The notes under the pieces are model-generated. The model searched no databases. It worked only from the letters and a program-made list of their open reading frames with translations, and had not been told where the DNA came from. Shown here in pieces: positions 23,712 through 35,685 of a stretch of DNA of 64,000 nt (the first letter of the stretch is position 1; the number at the start of each line of letters is the position of its first letter). Source of the DNA: Sphagnum compactum (lineage: Eukaryota; Bryophyta; Sphagnopsida; Sphagnales); the NCBI GenBank assembly GCA_965153455.1, contig OZ234494.1:26589354-26653353 (forward strand), written 5' to 3'. Made by a program: the position numbers and the translations under genes.

Positions 23712-24836
23712 ATGTCGTCGTTAGACTCTTGCTTGACATATTGCGTAGTGATCACGAGCTTTCTTGCGATCATCTTCAGCAATTTAGCTTCTGATCATCC
23801 TTTCGTACATGGTCAACCCACGAACTTCAGTTTTACGAGTTTCGACTCCAACTCTATTGACGAGATCATTCTTTTGGATGACGCTGCCCAATACTTCTCT
23901 GACTACGTTGTGCTCAATGCTCTGGATGCAGCTACTGGAACAGATACCGGATGCGGTAAGCTGATGTATAAAAAGAAGGTACAAATGTTCTACCCTTCCA
24001 CGGGTGCTGTAGCTTCCTTTCAGACCTCGTTCACGTTCTCCATCCTTCCTGTGCTTGGGCAAGTACCTGGGGATGGCTTTGCATTTACATTCATGCCGGA
24101 CAATGTTACTGAAGGAGCCGGTGGTAGCAACATGTGCATATAAGTCGATCGAAGTGATGGAACCCAGGCCAACTCATATTTCGCAGTGGAGTTCGACACC
24201 TTTCAGAATCCCGAACTCAATGATCCGAGTAACAACCATGTAGGAGTTGATGTCAACAGCTTCTCCTCAGTGAGCACCTACAATCTCTGTAATCTCACGA
24301 GCAACCCTACAGAATGTACGTATCTCGCCAACCCCGACACCAACTTTACTGCGTGGATCGATTATGATGCGACAACAGAGGTGCTCGACGTTTGGCTTGC
24401 AAATGGATCATCTTCTAGCGGAATCCTTAAACCAAATCAACCAGTCATACATTTCAACCTAAACCAGTCCAATAGTCTGTCTAAAGTCTTCAGCGACGCT
24501 TACATGTACGTTGGTTTCAGTGGAAGCATCGGGGAAGCCAGGGAGGCAAACAAAATCATGTCATGGAGTTTCGCGAGTAGTGGCTTGCCTGTTCCACCAA
24601 GTCTCCCTTCAGCTTCACCGCGTTTAGGACCGGCGCCTTTTCCATCAGAAGCTTCACGGCCGGCCAATTCGAGCACAGGGGTGCCCTGCGACATAATTAT
24701 AGCTAGCGCTGTCGTGATCATCGTTCTCCTTCTTTTAGTGTTGGCATGTGTCATTTGGTCTTCCCGACGTCACGGCACAATTGCAGCTTGCGAACTTCCC
24801 GTGAGTTCCCACGGTCCCCACCAGGCTAAAAACTGA
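23712..24836 (+). pseudogene. broken lectin receptor gene: premature stop, kinase lost
   Basis: A paralogue of the intact gene at 60549-62735, readable in one frame from ATG 23712. The signal peptide and first half of the legume-lectin domain are intact up to codon 143. Codon 144 (24141-24143) is TAA where the paralogue has GAA. The same frame then continues through the rest of the lectin domain (AVEFDTFQNPE, NNHVGVDVNS, TAWIDYDATTE), the proline-rich stalk and the transmembrane segment (IVLLLLVLACVIW). After the first cytoplasmic residues it switches to unrelated sequence and stops at 24836, so the kinase is absent. The last 50 bases and the 3' flank match 63706-63800, downstream of the intact gene, which points to an internal deletion. 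If translated, it would give a 143-residue truncated lectin. Confidence 0.9.
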
Positions 24837-26187
24837 ACTTGCAAATTTGAAAAGCAAACTGAAGAAGCATTTTGCATAAATAATTCTTCCTTGATCTTCC
24901 TATCTCGAGCCCGGAAACTCATCCTATTGGACAGCAGTATACTTTGAAACTATAAACAACTTCTGTTTGTAGGCGGCAAGAGTGGTGTAGCAGCACTTAT
25001 AATCAGTGTCCAAGCCATAGAACATATAACAGATCTCATAAATACTGAGCTGCAAAAGGTTTGCCAGTTAGTCCGGTAGAAGCCATAAGGTTTGCTTTTA
25101 GTACAGTGGTCATTCTTCATTCTGCTGTTCATAGGTCCATAGCAAGGGAGTGTCGTGTCAAGACCTGCTTGTCATATATTTGAACCCTGTACAAGAAAAA
25201 AGAGGTTTTGGATAAATGTTAAGTATATTTGCACTGCTCATTGGAGAGAAATCCGGAAATGTGGTGATCATGGGGCTAATGGTGGTGGCAATTGTGGAGG
25301 TGACATTAGTGCAATACTTGTTAATTGACATTGACATGAAAATAAGTTACAATAAATCTTTTTATAATCATGCCCATTTTAATCACCTTCTTGTTTGTGT
25401 TGCACATTTTTTGGTTCATTCGTTTTATTCTGAAACACCATTTTTTTAGTCATTATCACACTCATTAGTAGCACAAAATATTTGGAAAGCATTTTCTTTA
25501 AAAAATGTGACTAAATGAGAAAAATCTAAGACAAATATTAAGATTATATATATAACTATTATCGGACTAATATAATTGTAAATTGTAATTCCCTTTGACA
25601 ATGTTAGTGTTGCTTTGTGTTCAAGTTGTGAATACTAACAACACTGAATCTAGTTGAAGAAAAAAGGAGGAGCAACTTTTCTAATGTACCCAAGCAAAAG
25701 ATATGCGAACTTGTCAAGAAAGCAAAAAAAATTAATTAAAAAAATATAATTTACAAAATACACAAGCTAATAGTTAAAGAGCTCAAACTCAATGTAAATT
25801 GTCACATTAAAACAAGCAAAAATTACAACCTTCTTCAAATCTCATAATGCATAGTAGAGCTTAGAATAAGCCATGTAGAAAATTTAAACAATTGACAACT
25901 TTGTTCTAACATAAAAGGGTTGTTTTGTAAAGTTTCTTTTTGCCTATAGTCGCAATCTTGTAAGAGTTTATATGGAATGTGACTATACATGTTTAAATCA
26001 CAAATCATTAGTGTCACAAAAAAAAAAGTGGTCGCCAAGGGCGTGATTATAAAGGGGGTTTACTGTAGTTGGATGCAATCAGACTTATGCTCTTTTTGCT
26101 CGCTCTTATTAGGCAAGCAATTGCAATTATCATCAATTTGAACATTCAGTGAACAAGGGAAATGGTTTCAATCTGTGTGTGTGCAAC
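24837..26187. other. noncoding, 3' flank then AT-rich DNA
   Basis: The first ~40 bases are homologous to the 3' flank of the intact paralogue. The remainder is AT-rich with no recognised gene or repeat. Confidence 0.5.
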
Positions 26188-26383
26188 TGGCAGGAACATT
26201 CAGGTTCCTATTCAAGGGATCAAAATGCAGAGGCTCAGAAACAGAGAGGAGCAATTCAGTGTATTAGTTTCTTGCATATTGTTACAACATCTGCTGCTGA
26301 TCACTCCAAGTGGCAGGAACATTCAGGTTCCTATTCAAAAGGATCAAAATGCCGAAGGTCAGGAACAGAGAGAAGCAGTTCAG
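26188..26383 (+). repeat. ~72-bp direct duplication, offset 123 bp
   Basis: The block starting TGGCAGGAACATTCAGG at 26188 recurs at 26311. The following ATTCAA..GGATCAAAATGC, GG(C/T)CAG(A/G)AACAGAGAG and GCA(A/G)TTCAG words appear in the same order. Frames of 84-98 codons run through both copies, but no protein family is recognised. Confidence 0.75.
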
Positions 26384-26459
26384 AATATACACCACTTTGT
26401 TGAATTCATTTGCCATGGAATGAAAAATCCAGCAGAACTCGAATCCTCCAGGGTTTGAT

Positions 26460-27063
26460 GCAATGTGCCTCTGACATAATATATGGAGTTGGCATGAATC
26501 CTGCTCTCCATCTCTTCAAGCATTAGATCACTCCTGTGATCTCTGAGAGCTTGGGATGATAACCTCTGTAGCCACCTTCAGCAATTGTCACAAATTTGCC
26601 AAATGCCACAAGAAACTCTACATTCTAAAGTTGCCACACATCATACATAATCAACCAATGCATATTTGTGAATAGAGAAAGTCATTTTGTACACAGAAAC
26701 AATCTACAATTTACAAAAGCATTTGGAATTATCAGAATCAATTTGTAACTCAGCAGCCTGTCATTGACCAATTGAATTGACTTGAATTATGAGGATAGTA
26801 CAAAACTCTCAAATTGTTGCAATCCTAACCTCTGGATATCAGCAATTTGCTAACTGCAGATTTGACCATGATACAATCTTGTTGACAACTTTGTTTAAGT
26901 AGGTAACCCAAATAGAGGAAATTTCTAGTAATGTAGTGCAATCTACACTCTAGCCCACATGATAACATATGTTTGACTAATGATTCCAACCTGACAAGGG
27001 CTTTAAAACCTTGGAGCATGGGTCTTGAAGCCAGGTATAAAAGCTTTTGCAGCAGAACTGTGA
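26460..27063. other. intergenic and 3' region of HDS
   Basis: No separate gene was seen. The part nearest 27063 is likely the HDS 3' untranslated region (minus strand). Confidence 0.4.
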
Positions 27064-30000
27064 CTAGTTTTCAACAAGTTCTGGTTCAATCCACCGTCCA
27101 TTCTCCTTGATCAACTCAATGAGAGCATCAGTAGCTTTCTCCATGGCAATACCTCTCTTCACCACTTCCTGCAAAAACAAGTAAAATGCTCTTCACTGAC
27201 ATTGCCATTCCACAACAATGTACAGCCAACAAAACTGAATTGACAAGAAGGAGAACGACGGGAGATTGCATCATGAACTGAGTGAATTCACACATGAGAG
27301 AGTGGACAAACCTTGCCAACATAGAGATCAATTTTTCCTGGAGCACCACCAACATACCCAAAATCGGCATCCGCCATCTCTCCAGGACCATTCACAATGC
27401 AACCCATAATTGCAATCTGCAGTTTCAAAAGTGCAATGCTATGAGTGATATCTGAAAGCAAGGGTTATCTATGGACTACCTACAGTGCATTAAGCTTGGA
27501 GCTATTTCTGAACCAAGGGAAAACATGAGCATCAGTGAAAGAAGGACCCTGTCAGCCAAGACCTCAGACTCATCATGAACCACCCATTGACTATGAGAAA
27601 AACAGCATCTAAAACAAAAGCCTACAATCCCAGCATCTGAAAATCTGGACAGAAGGCAAAACATACCGCAACACCAGGCAAGTGTGCTGTTTTTTCACGG
27701 ATCTGTGCACTGATTTCTTGGAGGTCAAAGAGTGTGCGCCCACATGAAGGGCAAGATACATACTCCTGCACAGATTGAATACATGCAGAAGAATGTCATT
27801 ATTCTATGGGGAGATGCCTCTACATATGACAACAAGAAGACAGACCACAAAATTTTAACATGATTATGAAGTAAGATTTCTTCCTTACAACAACAAAACA
27901 GAGAACTCCAAGGAGAGACATGTAGCTGTGCACAATGAACAAAGGAGGATCTAAAACATTGTGAACAATTCTTAAGATGCTGTTCTGTCTCTTATTCACT
28001 TTGTTGATTTTTATTCATGAAGGATGGTCAGTTTAATTTACATTTAATCATATAGAAAGGCTGCACCAGATAGTGATAGTTCCAATGTAGAGTTCTGAAT
28101 GTGACTCTTCACATGAGATGATGAGATTTAAAACAACATGCATAGCAGGCTTCAAATACCCACCGTTTTTGTGTTACGCATGCGACACCCCTGAAGCATA
28201 CCAAATGCAGTTGTTCTCAAGAACTCGAAATCTTGATCTTCTGCCTCCAGCAAAATTCCATCTCCGAAGCCATCAACCAACAAAGCACCAGCTTCACTGC
28301 CTGCCCTGATCACCAGATCATCTCTGCAAAAAGCAAAAGACCCACCTCTTCACTCTCTGTAGAAAGCAGCACACCACAACCAGCATTTACCCACAGCCAT
28401 AACCTTGAATGAAAGGGTGAAACAACCTAGTTCCAGAGCTATGAAATTCCACAAGCCTTTCAACAAGGACTGGGCTATAATGTTCAATCCAAATGATAGT
28501 TAACTGGAGTACCTCTGGGTATTCGCAGAGAACTTCAGATGATGAATAACTGGGAAATGTAGATTATTTGACTCCAAATACTCAAACAACCTGCATCACG
28601 CCACCAACATCAGAGGTCAGATCCAATTGGCAGTTGAAGATTCCATTGCATAGGAAACAAAAGTAATCTCCTCCTCTTATGTATGCTCCATCATGACTGA
28701 AACTAACAGATGATATGACCAAAAACCTACCTGCGGGAGGCATGTACACGGCTTGACTTCTTCTCATCCTCAGGTAAGTATGCAAGCAGCATAATGGCAT
28801 CCACAGTTTTTAGTAAGTCCAGCTCCTCTTGTGGTTCATCACCTCGTAATGTTACTGCAACACGTGCACCTGAAACAAAAGAAAATTTGAAGTTCAGTTA
28901 TTGGACAACTTAACTAGTTTGTTTAGCATTGGCAGGAGAAGAGCAGGCTCTAACCTGTAGGTAGTTTCTTGTGGGAACTAGAGGCTATGTCATCCAATGT
29001 GAGAACAGCAATAGCATGAGGAAGTGGCTTTGCCAGCTGCTCTGCTAGTGGAGTCAGAACTCCTAAGCCAACATCCGTCAACCTCTTCACTGCCAACCTC
29101 TGCACCACAGATTTACCATCAACACATCAAAGCTAAGATCTTGCAAATCTTAGTCACAGACAAGTAAAGGTGCCACAATATATTAGTGACTAAGGTGTCA
29201 GAACTCCAGTTGACTGCAATCTTCACTACATGATAGTACAAAAAAAGGGGGTCTCTAGCTACAAGCACTTACTGCCTCCCTATTTTCCACTGCTGGAAGC
29301 TCATTCAAAAGAATTGTGTCTACTGTTGCCAGATCCTGCATAAACCAACAGACTCAAGAATTAAGTTTCCTTCTCCAATACATATTAGAAGACTACAAGC
29401 AGCAGACAACCAACAACCAAATTGACATGCTTGAACTGATAACTAACCACAAGAATATGGTAAAATCATACAGTACAAAAGGAAATACCTTGTAGGGCAT
29501 GCCAATAATGAGCTTGGTTGCCAATGCTCTGTAGAGAGTTTCTGGTGCCTGCAGTCATATAAGGAGACACTTTAACTAAATACTGGGGAAATTTTCTCCC
29601 TTTATTGAAAGCACACTCATTCTCATCAATCATGAATCAATAACCCACAACCCCAGATCAACCAATATGCAGAGTGTCAAACACAAGATTTAAGTAGGCA
29701 GCAGTTTGAACAAACAGTTGAACAAACTTGTAGGGAGGTCATCACCTTCAGCTGGTCAAGGGACACAGACATCAAAACTGAGCCATCTCGATGAAGCACA
29801 CCCCTATAGTCAATCTCATCTCCCTGTCAAGTGCAGATCCTGATTGGTGTGAATATGCCATGTGACACAAACAAAGTTGCAAACCTAAACAGAATATCCT
29901 CTTATCATGGTAACTCCCTCATACAGTCAAATGCAAAGTTGTACACTTCAAGCATGCAAAAAACCTTAATTTCATTGTATTGTTGTTATTGAGTCAAGCT

Positions 30001-33000
30001 GTTTGACTTCTCCTGAGAATGCTAATCTGGATGTAAGTACAAAAGATGAGCACAAACTGAAATGGTGGGGTCCACTCACCTACCCTATAATTGTATAGTA
30101 CTTCTTGGACACATGCCACACTCATTAAACAGACCTGTTCTTTGCTGGTAATGGTACTGGATGTTCCAATGTCAAAAATTTAAACATCTGAAGATTCCCT
30201 CAACTCCAACAAAGGAAGAACACTAACCCTAAACTCAACATAGTAAGTGTCACAAGCAATCAACTATTGATTCCAAATATTGGTGCTAGACAATAGACAA
30301 AGACCCTTCCTGAACTCTGTGACATTGAAATCCTCTCTACCATGAGGCCCAGATTGAAATCTTGACTTTGGGGTCTACCTGTGTACTTTGGATGACTGCC
30401 ATGTTGTAAGTCTCAAATGTTTCAAAGCAAAGGCTGAAGCCAAATTTGGCTTGGATGTCAATACTGGGAAATCACACAGTTGTTGGACGAATATATAATG
30501 AGTATTCTAGAAAATTTCTGAAAGAATCCTACAAGTTATTGAACCAAGTACCCACCTCCTTCTGCAAAGGTAGCTGCCCAGTTCGGCGCTGAAAGTCAAA
30601 ATACCGACGATGCTTTTCTTGGAATTCAGGCTGTTTGCATATCACACAAAGGCACACATATTTGAGATTGCTAAGTTTATTTAAGTCACAACGACTAACT
30701 CCACAACAAATCATACAGTACCAAGGTTTGTCCAGTGCACAGGCCAATGTTCAATTGAAAGATGTCTAGAGCCAAAGATGGACTCACCACTCCCTTCTGC
30801 TCCTTGGTGATTTTCATCCCTAAGTTGGCAAGTTTTGTGCAAGGATCGATCTCATGCTCTGGCTCTTCTGTTAGTGACACACGGATTGTATCACCCAAAC
30901 CATCCTGCAGACCAAGAACTGTCATTTGAATTGCACCAAAAAAATCATATAGTATCTTTTCCAGCAGCTACATAGAATATATGACCACAGAGCAAGAGAG
31001 AGGGAGCTCTTAGAAAACCATTCTCAATGTATTAGTTTGTACACTAGTGTAAACTAGTGTATTTCTAGAACTTGGCTGCATATATCACAACCCACTGCTA
31101 CAAAAATGGAAACAGTGCACAGAATCAAACCTGCAACAGTGCACCAATGCCTATGGCTGACTTCATGCGGCCATCTTCACCCTCCCCAGCCTCAGTGACA
31201 CCCAAATGCAGAGGGTAGTCCCAACCATTCAGGTACATCTCTGAAACCAGTAGGCGGTAAGCTTGTACCATCACAACCGGGTTGCTGGCTTTCATTGAGA
31301 ACAAAAAGTTGTGGAAATCCAGTTTGCGACATATGTTGGCAAACTCAAAAGCTGACTCCACCTGCAGTCAAGAGACTTATCTAGATTTCAAAATGCGGAT
31401 GGAATACCCACTTCAAACCAAGGAGTCTCTAACCAAGAAGATATCGACAAGATAGGAGCTCCATACAAAACTGTGCCAATCTTCAACAGATCCAGTCACC
31501 TGTCTTGTGGACAGCTGGATCTTGTTCAACCCTCCTCATATACAACTGATATCCTTGCTGGAGACAAAACCTGGGAAAATCAAAGGTGGAATGGGAAAAT
31601 GGAACTTACCATGCCCCTAGGAGAGTCACCATAGTAGCTCATGATTCGGTCAGACAAACTTCCATGGTTGGTGCCAATTCGAAGAGCCCGTCCATACTTC
31701 TTGCACTTCTCCACCAATGGTGCAAACACCTGACAACACAAAAAGGGCCCATGTGACTCCACTTCCCAGTGTCTTACTGGCTCCACAATTTTTTAAGGTC
31801 AAACAACTATAAACCTCTGAGAAGGAAGCACATGGACCTGTTCAATGTGTTCAAGTTCTTCTTGATAATCCTCTTCTGTGTACTCCAATTTCTCAAATTG
31901 AGCACGCCGATCAGCTACACACTTACAACACTTCAAATCATCACATACTTGTTTATTTGCAATGCAAGCAAACCACGAAACTGGATAAATGAAACTGACA
32001 CAAGAAATTTGCATGAAGTTCCAGTAGTAAGTAGATAAATTCTGCTGTACTGCCAAAATAGCAGTAAACTGGACTCCTGACCCTACTAGTAGCATGACCA
32101 ACAGCCATTTGCAAGCAATGTGCTTGAAGAATCTGATAACCTCAAAGAAACTCAGCCAAATCATCCACCAGCAAAACACTCACCAAAGTTGCCAGGGTTG
32201 ATGCGAATCTTATCAAAGCATTCTGCTACTTTCATGGCAATTGGAGGTGCAAAGTGAATATCTGCAACCAAAGGTATGGTATACCTGCAGAATTCAAACA
32301 ACATTAAGCTCCTCAAGAATACCATTAACAAAAAGTCACTAGAACAAGTTTTTTTTTTTTTCCAGCAGTTTGTATGGTTTGAGAATTCAAACAGAACCCA
32401 TTATACCATAGCACTGTCCATCAACACTGAAAGCCAGGGCACACTGAGGCTCTTAGAGAGAAAGAATTGATAAGCCAGTGCAAGCAGTCAGTCACTCACC
32501 CCTTTTGTACAAGAGTGTTCTTAATATCAAAGCAAGCATCTGCTTCTTTCTTTCCCTGCACTGTGATCCGCACAATATCACATCCCCTGTCTGCTATCCT
32601 CATCACCTGCAAACAAACCGGATAGAAACCAAGACCAATCAGACATGCATGCAATATCTGTGATGCCAACCACTGTTTTGCCCATTGACAATGCCCTTGC
32701 TAATATCAACCAGGATATGAAGAAGCAAATTCAGGGAATTGACAAAGCAGATGGTGCACCTGCTCCACAGTGGCTTTCACGTCTTTTGTGTCAGTCGTGG
32801 TCATTGTCTGCACTCGAATAGGATGTTCACTGCCCACAGTCACATCACCAATATGTATCGTCCTGGTTTTGCGCCGAACAGGCCTGTAAACAGACTCACA
32901 GTACTTCTGCCGCGGCACTGATTTCATAGACGCGTCAACTCAGAGACGAAGAGAGCAACAATGAGAGCCCAATCCTACAAGATTTAAGACTAGGTTTCCG

Positions 33001-33405
33001 AACAAATAATGGATTGCTTCCGAGACCAATTCGTACCTCCCTAGCAGTAAAGCATATGCCAGAAGAGGCTTCGAGTCTGTAAAATGAGCCAAGCCTTAAT
33101 GCAGCAAAAGCATGCCTATAGATGTAGTAGCAGGTGGCAAGAAAAGCAAGAAAAACCTCACCTAGCAATTGGCTTCCTTTGGACGCCGGCTCCATCTCTG
33201 CCACTTCAGGTAAGGCATTCCGAACACCTGAAACGCGACGCAATTTCTCTCCGCGTCGTGGCATCGGCCTCATCAGCCCCCCCTTGCCACCCGCCACCAT
33301 AAACGATTGCCGCAGACATCCCGGCAACGAGTCCACATTCTTCAGGCTCGAAAAACAAGTCGGAACATTAGCCACCGCTTGTCCCAACGCTACACTCGCC
33401 ATCAT
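27064..33405 (-). CDS. HDS: 4-hydroxy-3-methylbut-2-enyl diphosphate synthase, plastidic (HDS/IspG)
   Basis: Penultimate enzyme of the plastid MEP isoprenoid pathway. It reductively converts methylerythritol cyclodiphosphate to HMBPP using a [4Fe-4S] cluster. Nineteen exons (minus strand): 33405-33162, 32917-32760, 32606-32500, 32284-32184, 31914-31838, 31729-31610, 31361-31131, 30904-30788, 30630-30556, 29823-29746, 29548-29489, 29335-29273, 29099-28955, 28869-28731, 28590-28513, 28323-28164, 27765-27667, 27416-27312, 27168-27064. They join in frame to 753 residues (Arabidopsis about 741). Residues 1 to about 75 look like a transit peptide. Then come VPRQKYCES, the TIM-barrel part ([24 protein letters not shown]), the plant-specific insert and the cluster domain. 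The cluster ligands C656, C659 (CPSCGRT), C690 and E697 (GCIVNGPGE) keep the bacterial spacing. A GA-rich tract lies just 5' of the start. The first ATG of two adjacent ones was taken. Confidence 0.95.
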
Positions 33406-35685
33406 GTCTTGAACCTTTCAGGAAACAGCCCGCTCTGTTCTCTCTCTCTCTCTCACAACAATCCACAACTACAAAGAAACCTTTGCAACAAAACTCCGTA
33501 AACAAGAGCGAAATCAGGATATGGCCAGCAGACACTAATTTGCGTATCTCTCTACCTTTCGCTCATACACGCGCAAGAGCAAAAACTAGAAAGAAAAGAA
33601 ACTGTACAAACACCGCGCATCAAGCCAATCAAGAGGAGAAGACAAAAAACTTGGACGTGAAAGTGGCATAATAGTCAAGACGCGAGGAAACAATCATTCG
33701 CAACATCGCTGAACTCAAGCAATAAAATAGATTACAAAGCTTCTGCTGAATGATCTCTCTCAGGAATCCTTGGATGCTCCCACAAACACAGGAATCGCGG
33801 CTATCGAGCCACCGAGAATAGATGGAGAGATTATGCGCATTGCAACAGCATCTCGCCCGAAGAAGACAGGATCGCAGATAGTGCGCGATAAAGCGCGATG
33901 CTTTCCTTTCTTCTTCTTTTTCGGGGGTGCCTAGCGATCGGTCAGTAGCTGCCCAAAAGTTTTTTCTTTTGAATACATTTTCCATTTTTTTCTTTCCGAG
34001 CGATACCTCGTAGGATGGTCTGTGAGCAGATCCTGACGGTTGAATTTGTTTTTCTTTTTTAAATACTCTATTGCATTTCGACGGCTCCGATTCCAAGACA
34101 TAATCGAGTCTCCAATTAATGAGCACCAAAAATAATAAATAGAAAATAATCGCCGACGTGATTGGCCAAATTGTATTAACTTTTGGAGTAAATTAGATAC
34201 AGTTGGAAATTAATTAATGTGTGGTTGAGTTTAGTTAGCATCAATTAGTATTTAATTAATTAGGCAAAAGAATAATTTTCATTCGGAGAAAATAACAAGA
34301 AAATTAGAGTTTTAGGACTCTCTGATTGGTCAAGTGCCAACAAATAAATAAGAAATTTAAGAATTTTGGTGCAAAATTTAAGTAATCATTTTTCTCTTTT
34401 TTCAAATAGTCCTTCACACCTCGTTAAGGAATCAGGATAGAACAAAAGAAATTTTCGAACCGGGGCAATTCACATGAAGAAAATGAAAAAAAAAAAAAAA
34501 GAACCAATTTGGAAAACAAGTAGTCTCACTGGGAACACCATTGGGAGCAAAACCCCATCATTGGGAACAGATCCCTTTTTCCCTCAGCATTTTCTGCAAT
34601 CTGAAATGTGAGGTTTTAGGGTTCTCTATTGTTTTGAGAAGAACCTGATTTCCCCTTGAAGAGATTTCAGTTCCAAGACATTGGCCCTGCTGCATAGAGG
34701 CATGCCTTACTACAGCAGCAGCTCTGCAAATGGCAATTCAAAATAAGTGACATCATGCACACTGTTCCTGGCTCAAATTTACTTCTATACCTCAGCAGAT
34801 CTGTTGTAGTGTGCACACCGCAAAATACATCTCTCTTGTGGCACACTCAGGACTACAACACTTATCTGTTGAGGTTGGTGCATGAGACAGTACACTTATT
34901 TTGCAACAGTTTTGCACCTGGTGACTGCAGCAACGAAGCTCTCCTCTTCAGCAGTCTCCTTTTTTTCCAGCTAATTGCAGCATGCAGACACTACAAACAG
35001 TACATTATCACTGTAAAGTTCTACTTGAAAAGTACAAAAACTACATGGGCCAACTCAACACGTCCTTCAAACACACAACCCCCCCCTCCCCCACCTCACG
35101 CCTACAAAGGGACCTGGGTAATGGGCCAGACATGATTTGGATGGCAGACACAGTAGAAACTGGCCCTACAACTCGCATGATGACCTTCAAGATTGGCTTG
35201 TCATCTCTTCAACATCAAGTTCAACAGCCAATACTGCAGAGTCATCATGCATTGCCTCGTCACTGCATAGGAGAAACATCACCATAAGCTTATGTCCAAC
35301 AACTTCCTTTATTCCACTTACCATGTCCTTTTGTCCTTGAGCATTCTACACAAAGTTTCAACTTCCTTTCTTCTCTACTGATCCGTAGGGCATATTTACA
35401 CAGTAAGACACCAGTTGAGATGAGAAATCATTGCATGCAGTTCATTGCATGGCATACAAATCAAACTTCAGACATAACAAAGAGTTCAAAATTACCAATT
35501 TCATGAGACTGATTTGGTTACCAACACTCCACAGTACAAGGTGATATGCAAGAGGACAGGATATGAGGCAGTTCAAAATGCTGGCAGTGAAACTCATGCC
35601 CCACCAAGCCGCAACATGCTCAATGAGCATGACATTCAAGGCTCCTCAGAAGATAGAAACAAGGAACTACAAAAAATTGGAAAGT
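33406..35685. other. HDS upstream region and intergenic DNA
   Basis: A CT-rich tract at about 33437-33460 (GA-rich on the HDS sense strand) probably lies in the HDS leader. The rest, to 35685, holds the HDS promoter side and the 3' flank of the S26-like gene. A poly-A run lies at 34487-34500. No separate gene is supported. The 166-codon minus frame at 33629-34129 has no family resemblance. Confidence 0.45.

Noticed and set aside
33629-34129. 166-codon minus-strand frame upstream of HDS
   Set aside because: No recognisable domain, and it lies in the HDS promoter side. Probably chance.
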